Below, piece by piece: positions 8,923 to 18,270 of a stretch of 64,000 nt of DNA. The stretch's first letter is position 1. The number at the start of each line of letters is the position of its first letter. A program made the translations under genes and the position numbers. Location: contig NZ_BAABJI010000002.1 in the NCBI RefSeq assembly GCF_039543225.1, forward strand, positions 2,232,001-2,296,000, given 5' to 3'. Under the pieces are notes generated by a model. It was not told where the DNA came from. It saw nothing but the letters and a program-made list of their open reading frames with translations, and did not search any database. Origin of the DNA: Mucilaginibacter defluvii. Lineage in GTDB: Bacteria; Bacteroidota; Bacteroidia; Sphingobacteriales; Sphingobacteriaceae.

Positions 8923-10173
8923 ATGCCATACTTATTCACTTCAGAATCCGTATCAGAAGGACACCCTGATAAAGTTGCTGACCAGATATCAGACGCGCTG
9001 ATCGATCAATTCCTGGCTTTTGATGCCGAATCAAAGGTTGCCTGCGAAACCCTGGTAACTACAGGCCAGGTAGTACTTGCCGGCGAGGTTAAATCAAAAG
9101 CTTATCTTGATGTACAGAAAATTGCGCGCGACGTAATTAACCAGATTGGCTATACGAAGGGTGAGTACATGTTTGATGGTAATTCATGCGGTGTATTCTC
9201 GGCTATTCACGAGCAATCGCCGGATATTAACCAGGGCGTTGAGCGCCAGAACAAAGAAGACCAGGGCGCGGGTGATCAGGGTATGATGTTTGGCTATGCT
9301 ACCAGCGAAACCGACAACTACATGCCTTTAGCGCTTGATCTGGCTCATGCTTTACTGATCGAGCTTGCCGCTATCCGTCGCGAAAACAATGAAATAAAAT
9401 ATTTAAGGCCTGATGCAAAATCGCAGGTAACGCTGGAATATAGTGACGATAACCAGCCAATACGTATCGACTCCATCGTAATATCAACCCAGCATGATGA
9501 TTTTGACAGCGAAGAAGCCATGCTGGCCAAAATACGCGAGGATATCATTGGTATTTTAATTCCGCGGGTTAAAGCCAAGTACCCTAAATACGCGCACCTG
9601 TTTAATGATGGCATCAAGTTCCACATTAACCCTACAGGCAAATTCGTTATCGGCGGCCCGCATGGCGATACCGGTTTAACCGGCCGCAAAATCATAGTTG
9701 ATACCTATGGCGGTAAAGGCGCTCACGGTGGTGGTGCTTTTTCAGGCAAAGATCCGTCAAAGGTTGACCGCTCTGCGGCTTACGCCACCCGCCACATCGC
9801 CAAAAACCTTGTAGCAGCTGGTGTTTGCAGTGAGGTACTGGTACAAGTATCATACGCTATTGGTGTGGCGCAACCTATGGGTATTTACGTAAACACTTAC
9901 GGAACCAGCAAAGTTGGCTTAAATGATGGCGAGATCGCCAAAAAAGTTAAAGCTATTTTTGATATGCGCCCTTACGCCATTGAAACCCGTTTTAAACTGC
10001 GTAACCCGATATATAGCGAAACAGCGGCCTACGGCCACTTTGGCAAGGAGAGCAAAACCGTTAGCAAAACCTTCATTAGCCACGATGGCAATTCGGTAAC
10101 TAAAGAGGTTGAGCTGTTTACCTGGGAAAAACTTGACCATGTTGACGCGGTAAAAACAGCCTTCGGACTGTAA
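8923..10173 (+). CDS. metK: S-adenosylmethionine synthetase
   Basis: A 416-residue enzyme that makes S-adenosylmethionine from methionine and ATP in the cytoplasm. The expected signatures are present: [15 protein letters not shown] at residues 9-23, the hexapeptide-type motif [12 protein letters not shown] near residue 117, and the glycine-rich [19 protein letters not shown] near residue 268. Length and order match the family. The start ATG at 8923 follows a SAM-II-type riboswitch, and a strong terminator at 10200-10230 closes the unit, so it appears monocistronic. Confidence 0.98.
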   Translation: MPYLFTSESVSEGHPDKVADQISDALIDQFLAFDAESKVACETLVTTGQVVLAGEVKSKAYLDVQKIARDVINQIGYTKGEYMFDGNSCGVFSAIHEQSPDINQGVERQNKEDQGAGDQGMMFGYATSETDNYMPLALDLAHALLIELAAIRRENNEIKYLRPDAKSQVTLEYSDDNQPIRIDSIVISTQHDDFDSEEAMLAKIREDIIGILIPRVKAKYPKYAHLFNDGIKFHINPTGKFVIGGPHGDTGLTGRKIIVDTYGGKGAHGGGAFSGKDPSKVDRSAAYATRHIAKNLVAAGVCSEVLVQVSYAIGVAQPMGIYVNTYGTSKVGLNDGEIAKKVKAIFDMRPYAIETRFKLRNPIYSETAAYGHFGKESKTVSKTFISHDGNSVTKEVELFTWEKLDHVDAVKTAFGL

Positions 10174-10199
10174 TTTACCTGCAATAAAATTTTATAGTG

Positions 10200-10230
10200 A
10201 TAGCGGTGGGTGTTACCCGCCGCTATTTTT
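10200..10230 (+). terminator. Rho-independent terminator of metK
   Basis: A 12-bp stem (ATAGCGGTGGGT at 10200-10211 with ACCCGCCGCTAT at 10215-10226, one G-T pair) has a three-base GTT loop. It is followed by TTTTTGTTTT, 27 bases after the metK stop. Confidence 0.9.
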
Positions 10231-10247
10231 GTTTTATACCGTAGCAT

Positions 10248-11144
10248 ATGGGATTAAACAAAATAAATACATATAACCCACTGGCATTTACATCACGCTT
10301 TATGCCGGCTGAGGAGATGAAAGCCCTTGCGGGAGACTTTTTTGTTCTGCCTGTTGAGGATATGTACTGTCACCTGAAACGCCCGGTACCGGCATCACGT
10401 GCTACATCGCACTCCATATTATATATTACCGAAGGCGAAGCCCGTATGGGCGTAGGCAATACCAATTATACCATCGGCCCTAACCAAATGCTGGTGGTTG
10501 CCGCCGGGCAGGTATTTTCATTTGCAACCGGTGATGTTAACAAAGGATTTATCTGCAACTTTAGCGACGGTTTGATCACGGCAAAATTTGGCAGTGCCGA
10601 ATTACTGCACAGCTTTGAATTTTTAAAGGTATGGGGTAATCCGCTGATTGAGCCTGATGCCGAAACAGGTGGTTATATAGGTCAGTTATTCCGACGCCTG
10701 GTAATTGAATATAGTAAAAACAAACTCCGTAACATTGATGTATTGCAGCCTTACCTTTTAAGCTTGCTCAGCGAAATAAACAGGGCATACGTTCCCTTGT
10801 TAGCAAACGGGAATGTGCAATCAAACATTCTTATCAATAAATTTAAGGAGCTGGTTTTTGCAAAATTCCGCATCGATAAACGGGTCGCTGATTACGCAGA
10901 AATGCTCAGCATCTCCCCTAACCATTTAAACAAAATTGTTAAAAACGCCACACAAAAATCGCCATCGGCATGGATAGATGAGGCCATTATTGCCGAGGCA
11001 AGAGTGCTGTTGATACAAACCAATTATACGGTAAGCGAGATATCACATGCCTTAGGGCTGGATGATCCGTCGTATTTTACCCGCTTGTTTAAACGGCATG
11101 AAGGCATTACCCCTTCAGCCTACCGCACGATTGATAAGTGCTAA
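10248..11144 (+). CDS. AraC-family transcriptional regulator
   Basis: A 298-residue regulator. The N-terminal half is a cupin-like sensing domain (GEARMGVGNTNYTIGPNQMLVVAAGQ). The C-terminal 100 residues form a double helix-turn-helix: VADYAEMLSISPNHLNKIVKNATQKSPSAW, then TNYTVSEISHALGLDDPSYFTRLFKRHEGITPSAYR, the standard AraC signature. No target operon is obvious; the neighbour downstream is a small membrane protein in the same direction. The ligand is unknown. Confidence 0.9.
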   Translation: MGLNKINTYNPLAFTSRFMPAEEMKALAGDFFVLPVEDMYCHLKRPVPASRATSHSILYITEGEARMGVGNTNYTIGPNQMLVVAAGQVFSFATGDVNKGFICNFSDGLITAKFGSAELLHSFEFLKVWGNPLIEPDAETGGYIGQLFRRLVIEYSKNKLRNIDVLQPYLLSLLSEINRAYVPLLANGNVQSNILINKFKELVFAKFRIDKRVADYAEMLSISPNHLNKIVKNATQKSPSAWIDEAIIAEARVLLIQTNYTVSEISHALGLDDPSYFTRLFKRHEGITPSAYRTIDKC

Positions 11145-11211
11145 TAATGGCTTGATGTATCCTATCCAACTGATGCTGCAATCCTGAAATTTGCTGCCGT
11201 AAATTTTGCTT

Positions 11212-11676
11212 ATGTACGCCATATTAATTTTTCTCCATTCCGTTACGCGCTGGCTGGTTTTAGCTTCCTTAGTTTATGCCATATTTAACGCGTTGCGAGG
11301 CTGGCTCTCCGGGCGGCACTTTACCCGCAGCGATGACAAAGTGCGTCACATAACCGCTACCATAGCGCATGTGCAGCTGGCTATTGGTTTCGTATTGTAT
11401 TTTAACAGTCCGTTTGTGCTCTATTTCAGGCAGCATTACCACGAGGCGGTAAAGCAGTTGCCCTATTTATTTTTCGGCATAATACATATCGGGATGATGA
11501 CGGTTGCCGTTGTTTTAATCACCATCGGCTCATCAGTAGCCAAGCGCTGCAAAACTGACGAGCAAAAATTTAAGACGATGGCCATTTGGTTCATCATTGC
11601 ACTGCTTATTATTTTTATTAGTATACCCTGGCCTTTTTCGCCATTGGCACAACGCCCGTTTTTACGTACATTTTAA
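11212..11676 (+). CDS. Four-helix membrane protein, cytochrome b-like
   Basis: A 154-residue integral membrane protein with four predicted helices (about residues 3-27, 45-68, 82-106 and 120-140). The family begins MYAILIFLHSVTRWLVL and carries histidines in HSVTRW, TATIAHVQLAIGF and FFGIIHIGMM. These could bind haem, so annotation as cytochrome b-like is possible, but I cannot confirm it. I use the ATG at 11212, not an in-frame TTG two codons earlier. It is followed after 7 bases by a DUF3817-like gene. Confidence 0.65.
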   Translation: MYAILIFLHSVTRWLVLASLVYAIFNALRGWLSGRHFTRSDDKVRHITATIAHVQLAIGFVLYFNSPFVLYFRQHYHEAVKQLPYLFFGIIHIGMMTVAVVLITIGSSVAKRCKTDEQKFKTMAIWFIIALLIIFISIPWPFSPLAQRPFLRTF

Positions 11677-11683
11677 TAAAATT

Positions 11684-11986
11684 ATGCTTAAACAATTAAA
11701 TACAAACATTGGCCGTTTAAGGCTGCTTGCTCTGCTTGAAGGCCTGTCGTTAATTGCACTGGTTTTTATAGCCATGCCTGTTAAATACATTTTTAACGAT
11801 CCATCGTGGGTTAAGGCAATAGGCCCGGTGCATGGTGTGTTGTTTTTACTGTTTGTAGTGAACACCATTAGCGCGGGTATTGAGCTGCGCTGGAAATTCA
11901 GCGAGACCACCTGGAAAGTTTTGTTAGCCTGCATTATACCTTTCGGTACCTTTTATGTAGATAAAAAGATATTGAGCCGCTATTAA
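11684..11986 (+). CDS. DUF3817-family membrane protein
   Basis: A 100-residue membrane protein with three predicted helices. It has the family order: LRLLALLEGLSLIALVFIAMPVKY, then GPVHGVLFLLFV and KVLLACIIPFGTFYVDKKIL. The function of this family is unknown. The start is the ATG at 11684, seven bases after the preceding gene stop, so the two membrane proteins are probably cotranscribed. Confidence 0.8.
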   Translation: MLKQLNTNIGRLRLLALLEGLSLIALVFIAMPVKYIFNDPSWVKAIGPVHGVLFLLFVVNTISAGIELRWKFSETTWKVLLACIIPFGTFYVDKKILSRY

Positions 11987-12048
11987 ATTAATGCTATCAT
12001 TAACATGGTTTGTGGGGTTAAAGGCATAATGGCGTATATTTACCCTTA

Positions 12049-12609
12049 ATGACAAACCCTACCCTAAACCCTTGGACGATAACCGGGGAACACGAAAAAT
12101 ACGATAACCCCTGGATTAATGTTACCGAGTATAAAGTGCTTAACCCGGCCGGCAATCCGGGTATTTATGGTAAAGTGAGCTTTAAAAACCTGGCTATAGG
12201 CGTTTTACCGCTTGATGCCGACGGAAACACTTACCTGGTAGGCCAGTACCGTTTTCCGTTAGAACAATACAGCTGGGAGATGCCCGAAGGTGGTGGCCCT
12301 ATCGGTATCGATCCGCTTGATTCGGCTAAGCGGGAACTGTTGGAAGAAACCGGGCTAAAAGCATCTGAATGGATCGAGATACAGCGGATGCACCTCTCAA
12401 ACTCAGTAAGCGACGAACTGGCCATTATATACCTTGCCCGCAACCTGGAACAGTTTGAACCAGAGCCCGAAGAAACCGAACAACTGGTAATAAAAAAACT
12501 GCCCTTCGAGGATGTTTACCAGATGGTTTGCCGCGGTGAAATAACCGATAGTATGACGGTAGCAGCAGTTTTAAAAATTAAACTGATGATGTTTGAAGGT
12601 ACTTTGTAA
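12049..12609 (+). CDS. Nudix hydrolase, ADP-ribose pyrophosphatase-like
   Basis: A 186-residue Nudix protein. The second half of the Nudix box, RELLEETGL, is intact and holds the metal-binding glutamates. The first half reads EGGGPIGID, without the usual glutamate at the G-x5-E position. The upstream strand YRFPLEQYSWEMPEGG resembles ADP-ribose pyrophosphatases. A likely role is hydrolysis of ADP-ribose or another nucleoside diphosphate derivative. It stands alone between the DUF3817 gene and a type IX secretion gene. Confidence 0.85.
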   Translation: MTNPTLNPWTITGEHEKYDNPWINVTEYKVLNPAGNPGIYGKVSFKNLAIGVLPLDADGNTYLVGQYRFPLEQYSWEMPEGGGPIGIDPLDSAKRELLEETGLKASEWIEIQRMHLSNSVSDELAIIYLARNLEQFEPEPEETEQLVIKKLPFEDVYQMVCRGEITDSMTVAAVLKIKLMMFEGTL

Positions 12610-12694
12610 CAAACTGTTGGATAATTTGCAGGCATCAAGTATAAATTGCTAAATTGGTCAACACCTTTTATTTACCAATTTTCAGTTAAACTGC

Positions 12695-13699
12695 TTGTCG
12701 GCTTTATCAAAACACTTATTCCGGCTATTAACCGGCATTTTGCTTATTGCAACGGTAAACCTGCAGGCGCAGCAAAAACCACAGTATACGCAATACCCAT
12801 TCAATAATTACCTTGTTAATCCTGCATTTGCGGGTATCGAAAACTATATCGACCTCAAGCTCGGGCATCGTAGTCAGTGGACGGGCCTTGAAGGAGCTCC
12901 CAAAACTACTTATTTCACCATAAATGCGCCAATAGGCGAAAATTTTTTAAACGGTGGTGCCGGAAGCGGCAACCCAAACGAGCGCTCTTACCTCCGTACT
13001 TACATGGCTGCCGAACCGCACCATGGCGTGGGTTTGCAGGTTATTACAGATAAAGCTGGTCTCATATCTCAAAACACCATAGCGGGCAGTTATGCCTACC
13101 ACTTGGGCTTGTCACCAACCTCCAATCTGGCTGTTGGCTTAACCGCGGGCGTAAGCCAGTATGCCATCAATACTTCAGCCATAACCGTTGAAAACCCGAT
13201 TGACCCCGCCCTGAATAACGGCAACAACAGCAAATGGAGCCCCGATGTTACGGTAGGCGCACTACTATATGGCCCTAACTATTACACGGGCATTTCGGTA
13301 CAGCAGGTGTTATCACAAAGTATATTTTCAACCAACTATAACCAAAGCAAAAGCGTACCGCATTTTTTGCTTACAGGCGGATTGAAACTTTACATGACCG
13401 ATGACCTTACGCTAATGCCCTCCTTCCTGGTAAAAGTTATTGATCCTGCACCGACGACTTATGATGTAAATATGAAGCTTGCTTTCAGGGATGATTTTTG
13501 GATAGGCGGTTCCTATCGCAGAAACGACTCGTTTGGCATATTGGCTGGGTTTAACCTGAGCTCACTTATTAACGTCGGTTATTCGTACGATATCACGACC
13601 TCTAACCTTAACACCGTCAGCCGCGGCTCGCACGAAATTGTAATTGGCATTTTGCTTAACAATACCTATAGCGTAAAATGCCCGCAAAGAAGTTTTTAG
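12695..13699 (+). CDS. PorP/SprF family type IX secretion membrane protein
   Basis: A 334-residue outer-membrane protein with a signal peptide (cleavage likely after LQAQ near residue 26). It has the family opening QKPQYTQYPFNNYLVNPAFAGIENY, and GHRSQWTGLEGAPKT follows, both typical of PorP/SprF. The rest alternates in beta-barrel fashion and ends in strands such as SLINVGYSYDITTS. PorP/SprF proteins help anchor cargo or gliding adhesins of the type IX secretion system. The start is a TTG. An OmpA-type lipoprotein follows 96 bases downstream, a frequent partner. Confidence 0.9.
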   Translation: MSALSKHLFRLLTGILLIATVNLQAQQKPQYTQYPFNNYLVNPAFAGIENYIDLKLGHRSQWTGLEGAPKTTYFTINAPIGENFLNGGAGSGNPNERSYLRTYMAAEPHHGVGLQVITDKAGLISQNTIAGSYAYHLGLSPTSNLAVGLTAGVSQYAINTSAITVENPIDPALNNGNNSKWSPDVTVGALLYGPNYYTGISVQQVLSQSIFSTNYNQSKSVPHFLLTGGLKLYMTDDLTLMPSFLVKVIDPAPTTYDVNMKLAFRDDFWIGGSYRRNDSFGILAGFNLSSLINVGYSYDITTSNLNTVSRGSHEIVIGILLNNTYSVKCPQRSF

Positions 13700-13795
13700 C
13701 GGTTTATACATACTTTGCGCAAAACCTTTAACTTCGGCCACGGCAATAAATGCCGTATAAAACCCGTTTTCAACTTTAAACTATTTTTTTGAAAA

Positions 13796-14323
13796 ATGAA
13801 GTCACTAAAACAATATGGCAGCATGTTGCTTATTGCCGCTTCGGTAGCAGCAATGCCGGCCTGTAAATCAAAGAAAGCCGTTGTAGCGCCGCCGCCGCCA
13901 AAACCACCGGCTGCAGCTCCGGCTACACCTCCGCCACCGCCACCGGTTAAAGAGGAAACCCCGGCTCCGCCACCTCCACCGGCAGCGCCTAACTACAACT
14001 TTAGCAATATTCAGTTCGAGTTTAACTCGGGCATATTAAAAACCGATTCATACGCGCTGCTTGATAAAGCCGTAGCTGAGATGAAAAAAGATGATTCGGT
14101 AAAATTTATGCTGGATGGCCACTCATCTGCTGAAGGCTCCGAAAAACACAATATGGACCTTTCGGTTGAACGTGCTAACGCCGTAAAAACTTACCTAACC
14201 AACAGCGGCGTTAGTGCCGACAGGCTAACGGTAAAGGGTTATGGTGAGAGCAAGCCGATCTCAAACAATACTGACGAGGCCAGCCGCGCGCTTAACCGCA
14301 GGGTGGAGATCAAAAAACAATAA
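13796..14323 (+). CDS. OmpA-family peptidoglycan-associated lipoprotein
   Basis: A 175-residue lipoprotein: signal peptide with lipobox MPAC (Cys23), a long proline- and alanine-rich stalk (residues 30-65), then an OmpA C-terminal domain. The domain shows IQFEFNSGILKTDSYALLDKA, VKFMLDGHSSAEGS, NMDLSVERANAVKTYL and the closing RALNRRVEI, the peptidoglycan-binding signature. It probably tethers the outer membrane to the cell wall and works with the PorP/SprF protein encoded upstream. A strong bidirectional terminator follows. Confidence 0.93.
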   Translation: MKSLKQYGSMLLIAASVAAMPACKSKKAVVAPPPPKPPAAAPATPPPPPPVKEETPAPPPPPAAPNYNFSNIQFEFNSGILKTDSYALLDKAVAEMKKDDSVKFMLDGHSSAEGSEKHNMDLSVERANAVKTYLTNSGVSADRLTVKGYGESKPISNNTDEASRALNRRVEIKKQ

Positions 14324-14335
14324 TAATTATACCCT

Positions 14336-14383
14336 ATAACAAAAAATGAGCGCTTATAATTATAAGCGCTCATTTTTTGTTAT
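14336..14383. terminator. Bidirectional terminator between OmpA and nitroreductase genes
   Basis: A near-perfect palindrome: ATAACAAAAAATGAGCGCTT on the left is mirrored by AAGCGCTCATTTTTTGTTAT on the right around a short AT centre. A-runs on one side and T-runs on the other give an intrinsic terminator in both directions between two convergent genes. Confidence 0.92.
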
Positions 14384-14395
14384 TTATTAAGGAGT

Positions 14396-15028
14396 TTATT
14401 TTACCTCGATAACAAATTCCTCTTTTGGTGTACGTACCTTTTTTTGGTTCACCAACCAATCGTTAGCTTCGTCGCGGTATCCAAGCGGTAATATAGCGGC
14501 ACTTTTCAACCCTTTTTCGGCCAGGCCTAAAATTTCATCGAGCTTTTCAGGAATAAAGCCTTCCATTGGCGTGGCATCAACACGTTGCTCGGCGGCTGCA
14601 GATACTGCAATGCCTAAGGCTATGTAAGCTTGCTTAGCGGCATGACTAGTGTGAAATTGCTGGCCAAGCGGCTCATACATACTCCATAACCTATCATGAT
14701 AAGCGCTCATAGCATCATCCGGTAATCCACGCTCTTGTGTTGTACGTTTAAACACCTCACCAATTTTCTCATAAGTATAACCATCCCAGGCAGCGAAAAC
14801 CAACAGGTGTGAGCAGTCAACAATCTGGCTTTGATCAAAAGCGATACCTTTAATTTTTTCCAGCACGTCTTTATCGGATACTACAATAATCCTGTAAGGC
14901 TGTAACCCTGATGATGATGGTGCCAAACGGGCAGCCTCCAATATATAATCCAGTTTATCTTGCGGAACAACAGCTCCGTTCATTTTTTTAGTGGCATAGC
15001 GCCAGTTTAGATCTTCAATCAAGCTCAT
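14396..15028 (-). CDS. Nitroreductase-family FMN oxidoreductase
   Basis: A 210-residue protein of the NfsB-like nitroreductase family. FMN-binding elements are visible: RYATKKMNG near the N-terminus, EAARLAPSSSGLQPYRIIVV at about residues 31-50, and a C-terminal ILPLGYRDEAND. Such enzymes reduce nitro compounds or quinones with NAD(P)H. The gene ends at a shared terminator, 72 bases from the OmpA gene. The physiological substrate is unknown. Confidence 0.9.
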   Translation of the reverse strand: MSLIEDLNWRYATKKMNGAVVPQDKLDYILEAARLAPSSSGLQPYRIIVVSDKDVLEKIKGIAFDQSQIVDCSHLLVFAAWDGYTYEKIGEVFKRTTQERGLPDDAMSAYHDRLWSMYEPLGQQFHTSHAAKQAYIALGIAVSAAAEQRVDATPMEGFIPEKLDEILGLAEKGLKSAAILPLGYRDEANDWLVNQKKVRTPKEEFVIEVK

Positions 15029-15162
15029 AATAAATTTTGTCTATGATACGCAAAATTAAATGGTTAAACATTTAATTTTGTCATAAAACAAACATTTATA
15101 TATATAACGCTTGATAATTAAAGAGATGTGTTAAACGTCGAAGAGGCAAAAAGCACCCATTA

Positions 15163-16038
15163 TTATCTTTTACGTTTGCCTTCAAATTCCTTCTCCAAAT
15201 CGGCGAGTGCTTCATCATAACCTTTGCGGTCAATATAAGCTTCAGGGTTATAGGTATCGCCCGGCTTATGCTTGGTTTGCAGATCAAACTGACTGGCATG
15301 CGATGATAACCATATATCAAAAGTCAGCTTTTTCATAGCGTCAAAAGTGTAAGCGTAATCCTTCTCAATCTCGGGATAAGCGGCAACCTCGTCAAAAGCC
15401 TTTTCAATAACAATGCTTGGCATATTGGCAATCAGCACGCGGTAGGTACGCACGGCATCCTTTACATTAAACAAATAACTGCACGAGCCCTTAGTATGCC
15501 CGGGGTGGTGCAGCATTACCAGTTTAGTGCCACCAAGTACAATACTATCTTGGTTGTGTAATAACTTATCAGCTTTCACAGGTGCATAGGTACTCACGCC
15601 ATTGCCTAAAGCATAATCACTGCTGCCGCCATCGGCAACTACCTGCGCATCGGCTTCGTCGACCATCATTTTAGCGCCGGTTTGCTTTTTTATAGCTGCC
15701 ATGGCACCCATATGGTCGTAGTGCGCCTGGGTAGTGAGCAATATTTTAATATCCTTAAACTTAAAGCCAAGTTTTTCAACGTTTTGTTTAATGATTCCGG
15801 CAGAATTAGCCAGCCCGGTGTTGATCAGGATATTACCTTTAGGCGTAACGATCAGGTAACTCGCTAAATCGTAAGTACCTACGTAATATAAGTTACCGGC
15901 TATCCGGAAGGGCTGGTACGGTTTTGACCACTCCGCCGGCACATCCGTAGGTTCAACAACTTTTTGTGCGTTAGCTGCGGTAAAAATTACGGTAAAAAAC
16001 AATGTTAGACGGATGAATTTAGATAGGTAGCGTTGCAT
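15163..16038 (-). CDS. Subclass B3 metallo-beta-lactamase with Gln in zinc site 1 (GOB-like)
   Basis: A 291-residue secreted protein: signal peptide (about residues 1-24, cleavage after ANA), then a metallo-beta-lactamase fold. The metal motif is TQAHYDHMG, with Gln where most enzymes have the first His of HxHxDH. This is the pattern of the GOB enzymes of subclass B3. The other ligands are in place: HHPGHTKGS and SSHASQFD. It probably hydrolyses beta-lactams in the periplasm, though some B3-like proteins have other substrates. I place the start at the ATG at 16038 (MQRYLSK), since the residues before it are not a signal sequence. Confidence 0.85.
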   Translation of the reverse strand: MQRYLSKFIRLTLFFTVIFTAANAQKVVEPTDVPAEWSKPYQPFRIAGNLYYVGTYDLASYLIVTPKGNILINTGLANSAGIIKQNVEKLGFKFKDIKILLTTQAHYDHMGAMAAIKKQTGAKMMVDEADAQVVADGGSSDYALGNGVSTYAPVKADKLLHNQDSIVLGGTKLVMLHHPGHTKGSCSYLFNVKDAVRTYRVLIANMPSIVIEKAFDEVAAYPEIEKDYAYTFDAMKKLTFDIWLSSHASQFDLQTKHKPGDTYNPEAYIDRKGYDEALADLEKEFEGKRKR

Positions 16039-16169
16039 GCTCCAAAGATACAAGGCCTTGTAACATTTATGAATAATTACATTGGGAAAACTTAATATTC
16101 TATAATTTAGCTTTATTGCAATCGATAATAGCATTTTAATTTAAACGTTATCGGTTCCCCCATTTGAGT

Positions 16170-16535
16170 ATGCTTTTAATAATATTGAACATAATATTCT
16201 GCATTGCTTTTATTGGCTTTGCTTATCTCAATTTCAACGATGTCGATTGGTACTTGTGGGTACCTATTTACCTGAGCGCTGCCGCCTGTTGCGGGCTTGC
16301 GGCCGCGGGCACGTATTACCCATCTATTTATTTGCTGCTGATTGCATTCTACCTCGTTTACGCGGCGCTGCTGTTTTTTCAGAAAGACGGCGTACGCGAT
16401 TGGATAAGCAAATACAACAAACCAAGCCTGGTTGAAAGCATGCAGGCCGAAAAGCCTTACATCGAAAAAACACGTGAGTTTTTTGGGCTGCTGATTATTG
16501 CCGGGGCTTTATTAATTAACTTTTTGGCTGTTTAA
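16170..16535 (+). CDS. TMEM220-family membrane protein, first gene of the ebo unit
   Basis: A 121-residue protein with four predicted helices and the family opening YLNFNDVDWYLWVPIYLSAA. It resembles the transmembrane family 220 of unknown function. It ends 5 bases before eboA and is therefore probably cotranscribed with the ebo genes. This suggests that it contributes to the membrane part of that pathway (inference from position). The start is the ATG at 16170. Confidence 0.75.
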   Translation: MLLIILNIIFCIAFIGFAYLNFNDVDWYLWVPIYLSAAACCGLAAAGTYYPSIYLLLIAFYLVYAALLFFQKDGVRDWISKYNKPSLVESMQAEKPYIEKTREFFGLLIIAGALLINFLAV

Positions 16536-16540
16536 CAAAT

Positions 16541-17278
16541 ATGTTTGGGTACGATAGAGAAGCGTTGCAGGGTGAGCTTGCCACCATTATTCAAAATAAT
16601 ATTACTACTGATGCCTGGGCCTGGCTTAGCCAGCAAGGCGATATAACCAACACAGCCTCATTTAATGCGACCTTTGCCATGATGCCCCGTAAAACGGGTA
16701 AGGGCCTCATCCATATTGCGCCTGAACAGGCAGAACAACTAAATACCATACGCCCAGGTTTTACCATTGAGGGCTGGACGGCCGACCGGCTTGGACGAGT
16801 GTACCTGATGTTGCAGGCTGACGCTATTGACCAAGAGCGATATTTCGCCGTGATAGAGAATCTGTTTTTAGCAGCCGAGATGAATGAGTTGGTGGCCTTG
16901 TATTCAGCGCTACCCATACTGGCATATCCCGAGCTATGGGTAAAACGTTGTGCCGAGGGTATCCGCAGCAATATTGGCAGCGTGCTTGAGGCTATTATGT
17001 ACTATAACCCCTACCCGGCCGAATACCTGCCCGAAGCCGCCTGGAATCAACTGGTGATGAAAGCCATTTTTACCGACAAGCAACTGGATTTGATAACCGG
17101 CCTTAACGAGCGCAACAACCCCGAACTTGCCCGCATACTGATGGATTTTGCCCGTGAGCGCGGTGCCGCAGGCCGTAGCGTTGTGCCCGAGCTTTGGCAT
17201 CTGGCTTCGCCGTTTACCGATGCCGGCATTGTGAACGCCGTTAAACAACAATATAGTACTATTAACACAATAAATTGA
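16541..17278 (+). CDS. eboA: EboA family protein
   Basis: A 245-residue soluble, helix-rich protein with no recognisable catalytic motif. The call rests mainly on context: it is the first of six consecutive genes in the order eboA-B-C-D-E-F described for the ebo cluster. The phrase YYNPYPAEYLPEAAWNQLVMK and the tail RGAAGRSVVPELWHL look typical of EboA. The cluster is widespread in Bacteroidota and cyanobacteria and has been linked to moving metabolite precursors into the periplasm. The biochemical role of EboA is unknown. Confidence 0.85.
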   Translation: MFGYDREALQGELATIIQNNITTDAWAWLSQQGDITNTASFNATFAMMPRKTGKGLIHIAPEQAEQLNTIRPGFTIEGWTADRLGRVYLMLQADAIDQERYFAVIENLFLAAEMNELVALYSALPILAYPELWVKRCAEGIRSNIGSVLEAIMYYNPYPAEYLPEAAWNQLVMKAIFTDKQLDLITGLNERNNPELARILMDFARERGAAGRSVVPELWHLASPFTDAGIVNAVKQQYSTINTIN

Positions 17279-17284
17279 CAGATT

Positions 17285-18265
17285 ATGTGCTGCAGCCATT
17301 CATTTGAAGATAAACCGCTACCGGGCCAAAAACCCGAGGCATTTGATATAAGCGCCGTTAAAGGCATGAAGTTTTTTGATCCGCATGTGCACATGACATC
17401 GCGCACTACGGATGATTACCAGGCCATGGCGGATGCCGGTGTAGTAGCCTTGATAGAGCCTGCATTTTGGTTGGGTCAGCCACGCACGGGGATAGATAGC
17501 TTTAGAGATTATTATAGCAGCCTTGTTGGTTGGGAGCGTTTCCGTTCATCGCAATTCGGTATAAAGCATTATTGCACCATCGGCCTGAACTCTCGTGAGG
17601 CTAACAATGAGGCTTTGGCCGAGCAGGTGATGGAGATACTACCACTGTTTGTTTATAAAGATGGCGTGGTTGGCGTTGGCGAGATCGGCTTTGACGACCA
17701 AACCGCTGCCGAAGAAAAATATTACCGCCTGCAACTGGATCTGGCTAAAGAAGCTGGTTTGCCTGTACAGGTACACACCCCGCACCGTGATAAAAAACAT
17801 GGCACGCAACGTAGCATGGATATCGCTTTGGAGCATGGCCTCGACCCCTACACCGTTATCATCGACCATAATAATGAGGAAACGGTGAAAGAAGTGCTCG
17901 ATCGTGGTTTTTGGGCGGCATTTACCATTTACCCTTTCACAAAAATGGGCAACCAGCGCATGGTTGAAGTGGTAAAGCAATATGGTTCTGAACGCATCAT
18001 GATCAATTCTGCTGCCGATTGGGGCATCAGCGATCCGCTGGCTGTACCAAAAACTGCCGCGTTAATGAAACTGAACGGCATCAGTGCCGAAGATATTGAA
18101 TTGGTAACGTACCGCAACGCCATAACCGCATTTGCCCAAAGCGGACAAATTGACGAGGCTGACTTTGGCGTAAACATTGACCAAAGCGCCAAATTTGAAG
18201 GTAACAGTATTTTACGCGGCGGCCAGCAGCCAAGGGTAGATAAATCGTCCATCATAATCAGTTAA
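17285..18265 (+). CDS. eboB: EboB, TatD-family metal-dependent hydrolase
   Basis: A 326-residue TIM-barrel hydrolase. It carries FFDPHVHMTSRTTDDY (the first metal-binding H-x-H), then GVVGVGEIGFDD with the catalytic glutamate. QVHTPHRDKKHGT and TVIIDHNNEE supply further histidines, and NSAADWGISDP carries the late aspartate. This matches the TatD/amidohydrolase fold. It starts 6 bases after eboA and is the second gene of the cluster. Its substrate is unknown. Confidence 0.9.
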   Translation: MCCSHSFEDKPLPGQKPEAFDISAVKGMKFFDPHVHMTSRTTDDYQAMADAGVVALIEPAFWLGQPRTGIDSFRDYYSSLVGWERFRSSQFGIKHYCTIGLNSREANNEALAEQVMEILPLFVYKDGVVGVGEIGFDDQTAAEEKYYRLQLDLAKEAGLPVQVHTPHRDKKHGTQRSMDIALEHGLDPYTVIIDHNNEETVKEVLDRGFWAAFTIYPFTKMGNQRMVEVVKQYGSERIMINSAADWGISDPLAVPKTAALMKLNGISAEDIELVTYRNAITAFAQSGQIDEADFGVNIDQSAKFEGNSILRGGQQPRVDKSSIIIS

Positions 18266-18270
18266 TTGTT

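Noticed and set aside
12280..12360. Missing Glu in the first half of the Nudix box as a sign of inactivity
   Set aside because: The metal-binding RELLEETGL is intact, and I recall the same EGGGP form in related Bacteroidota Nudix proteins, so it is probably a normal family variant.
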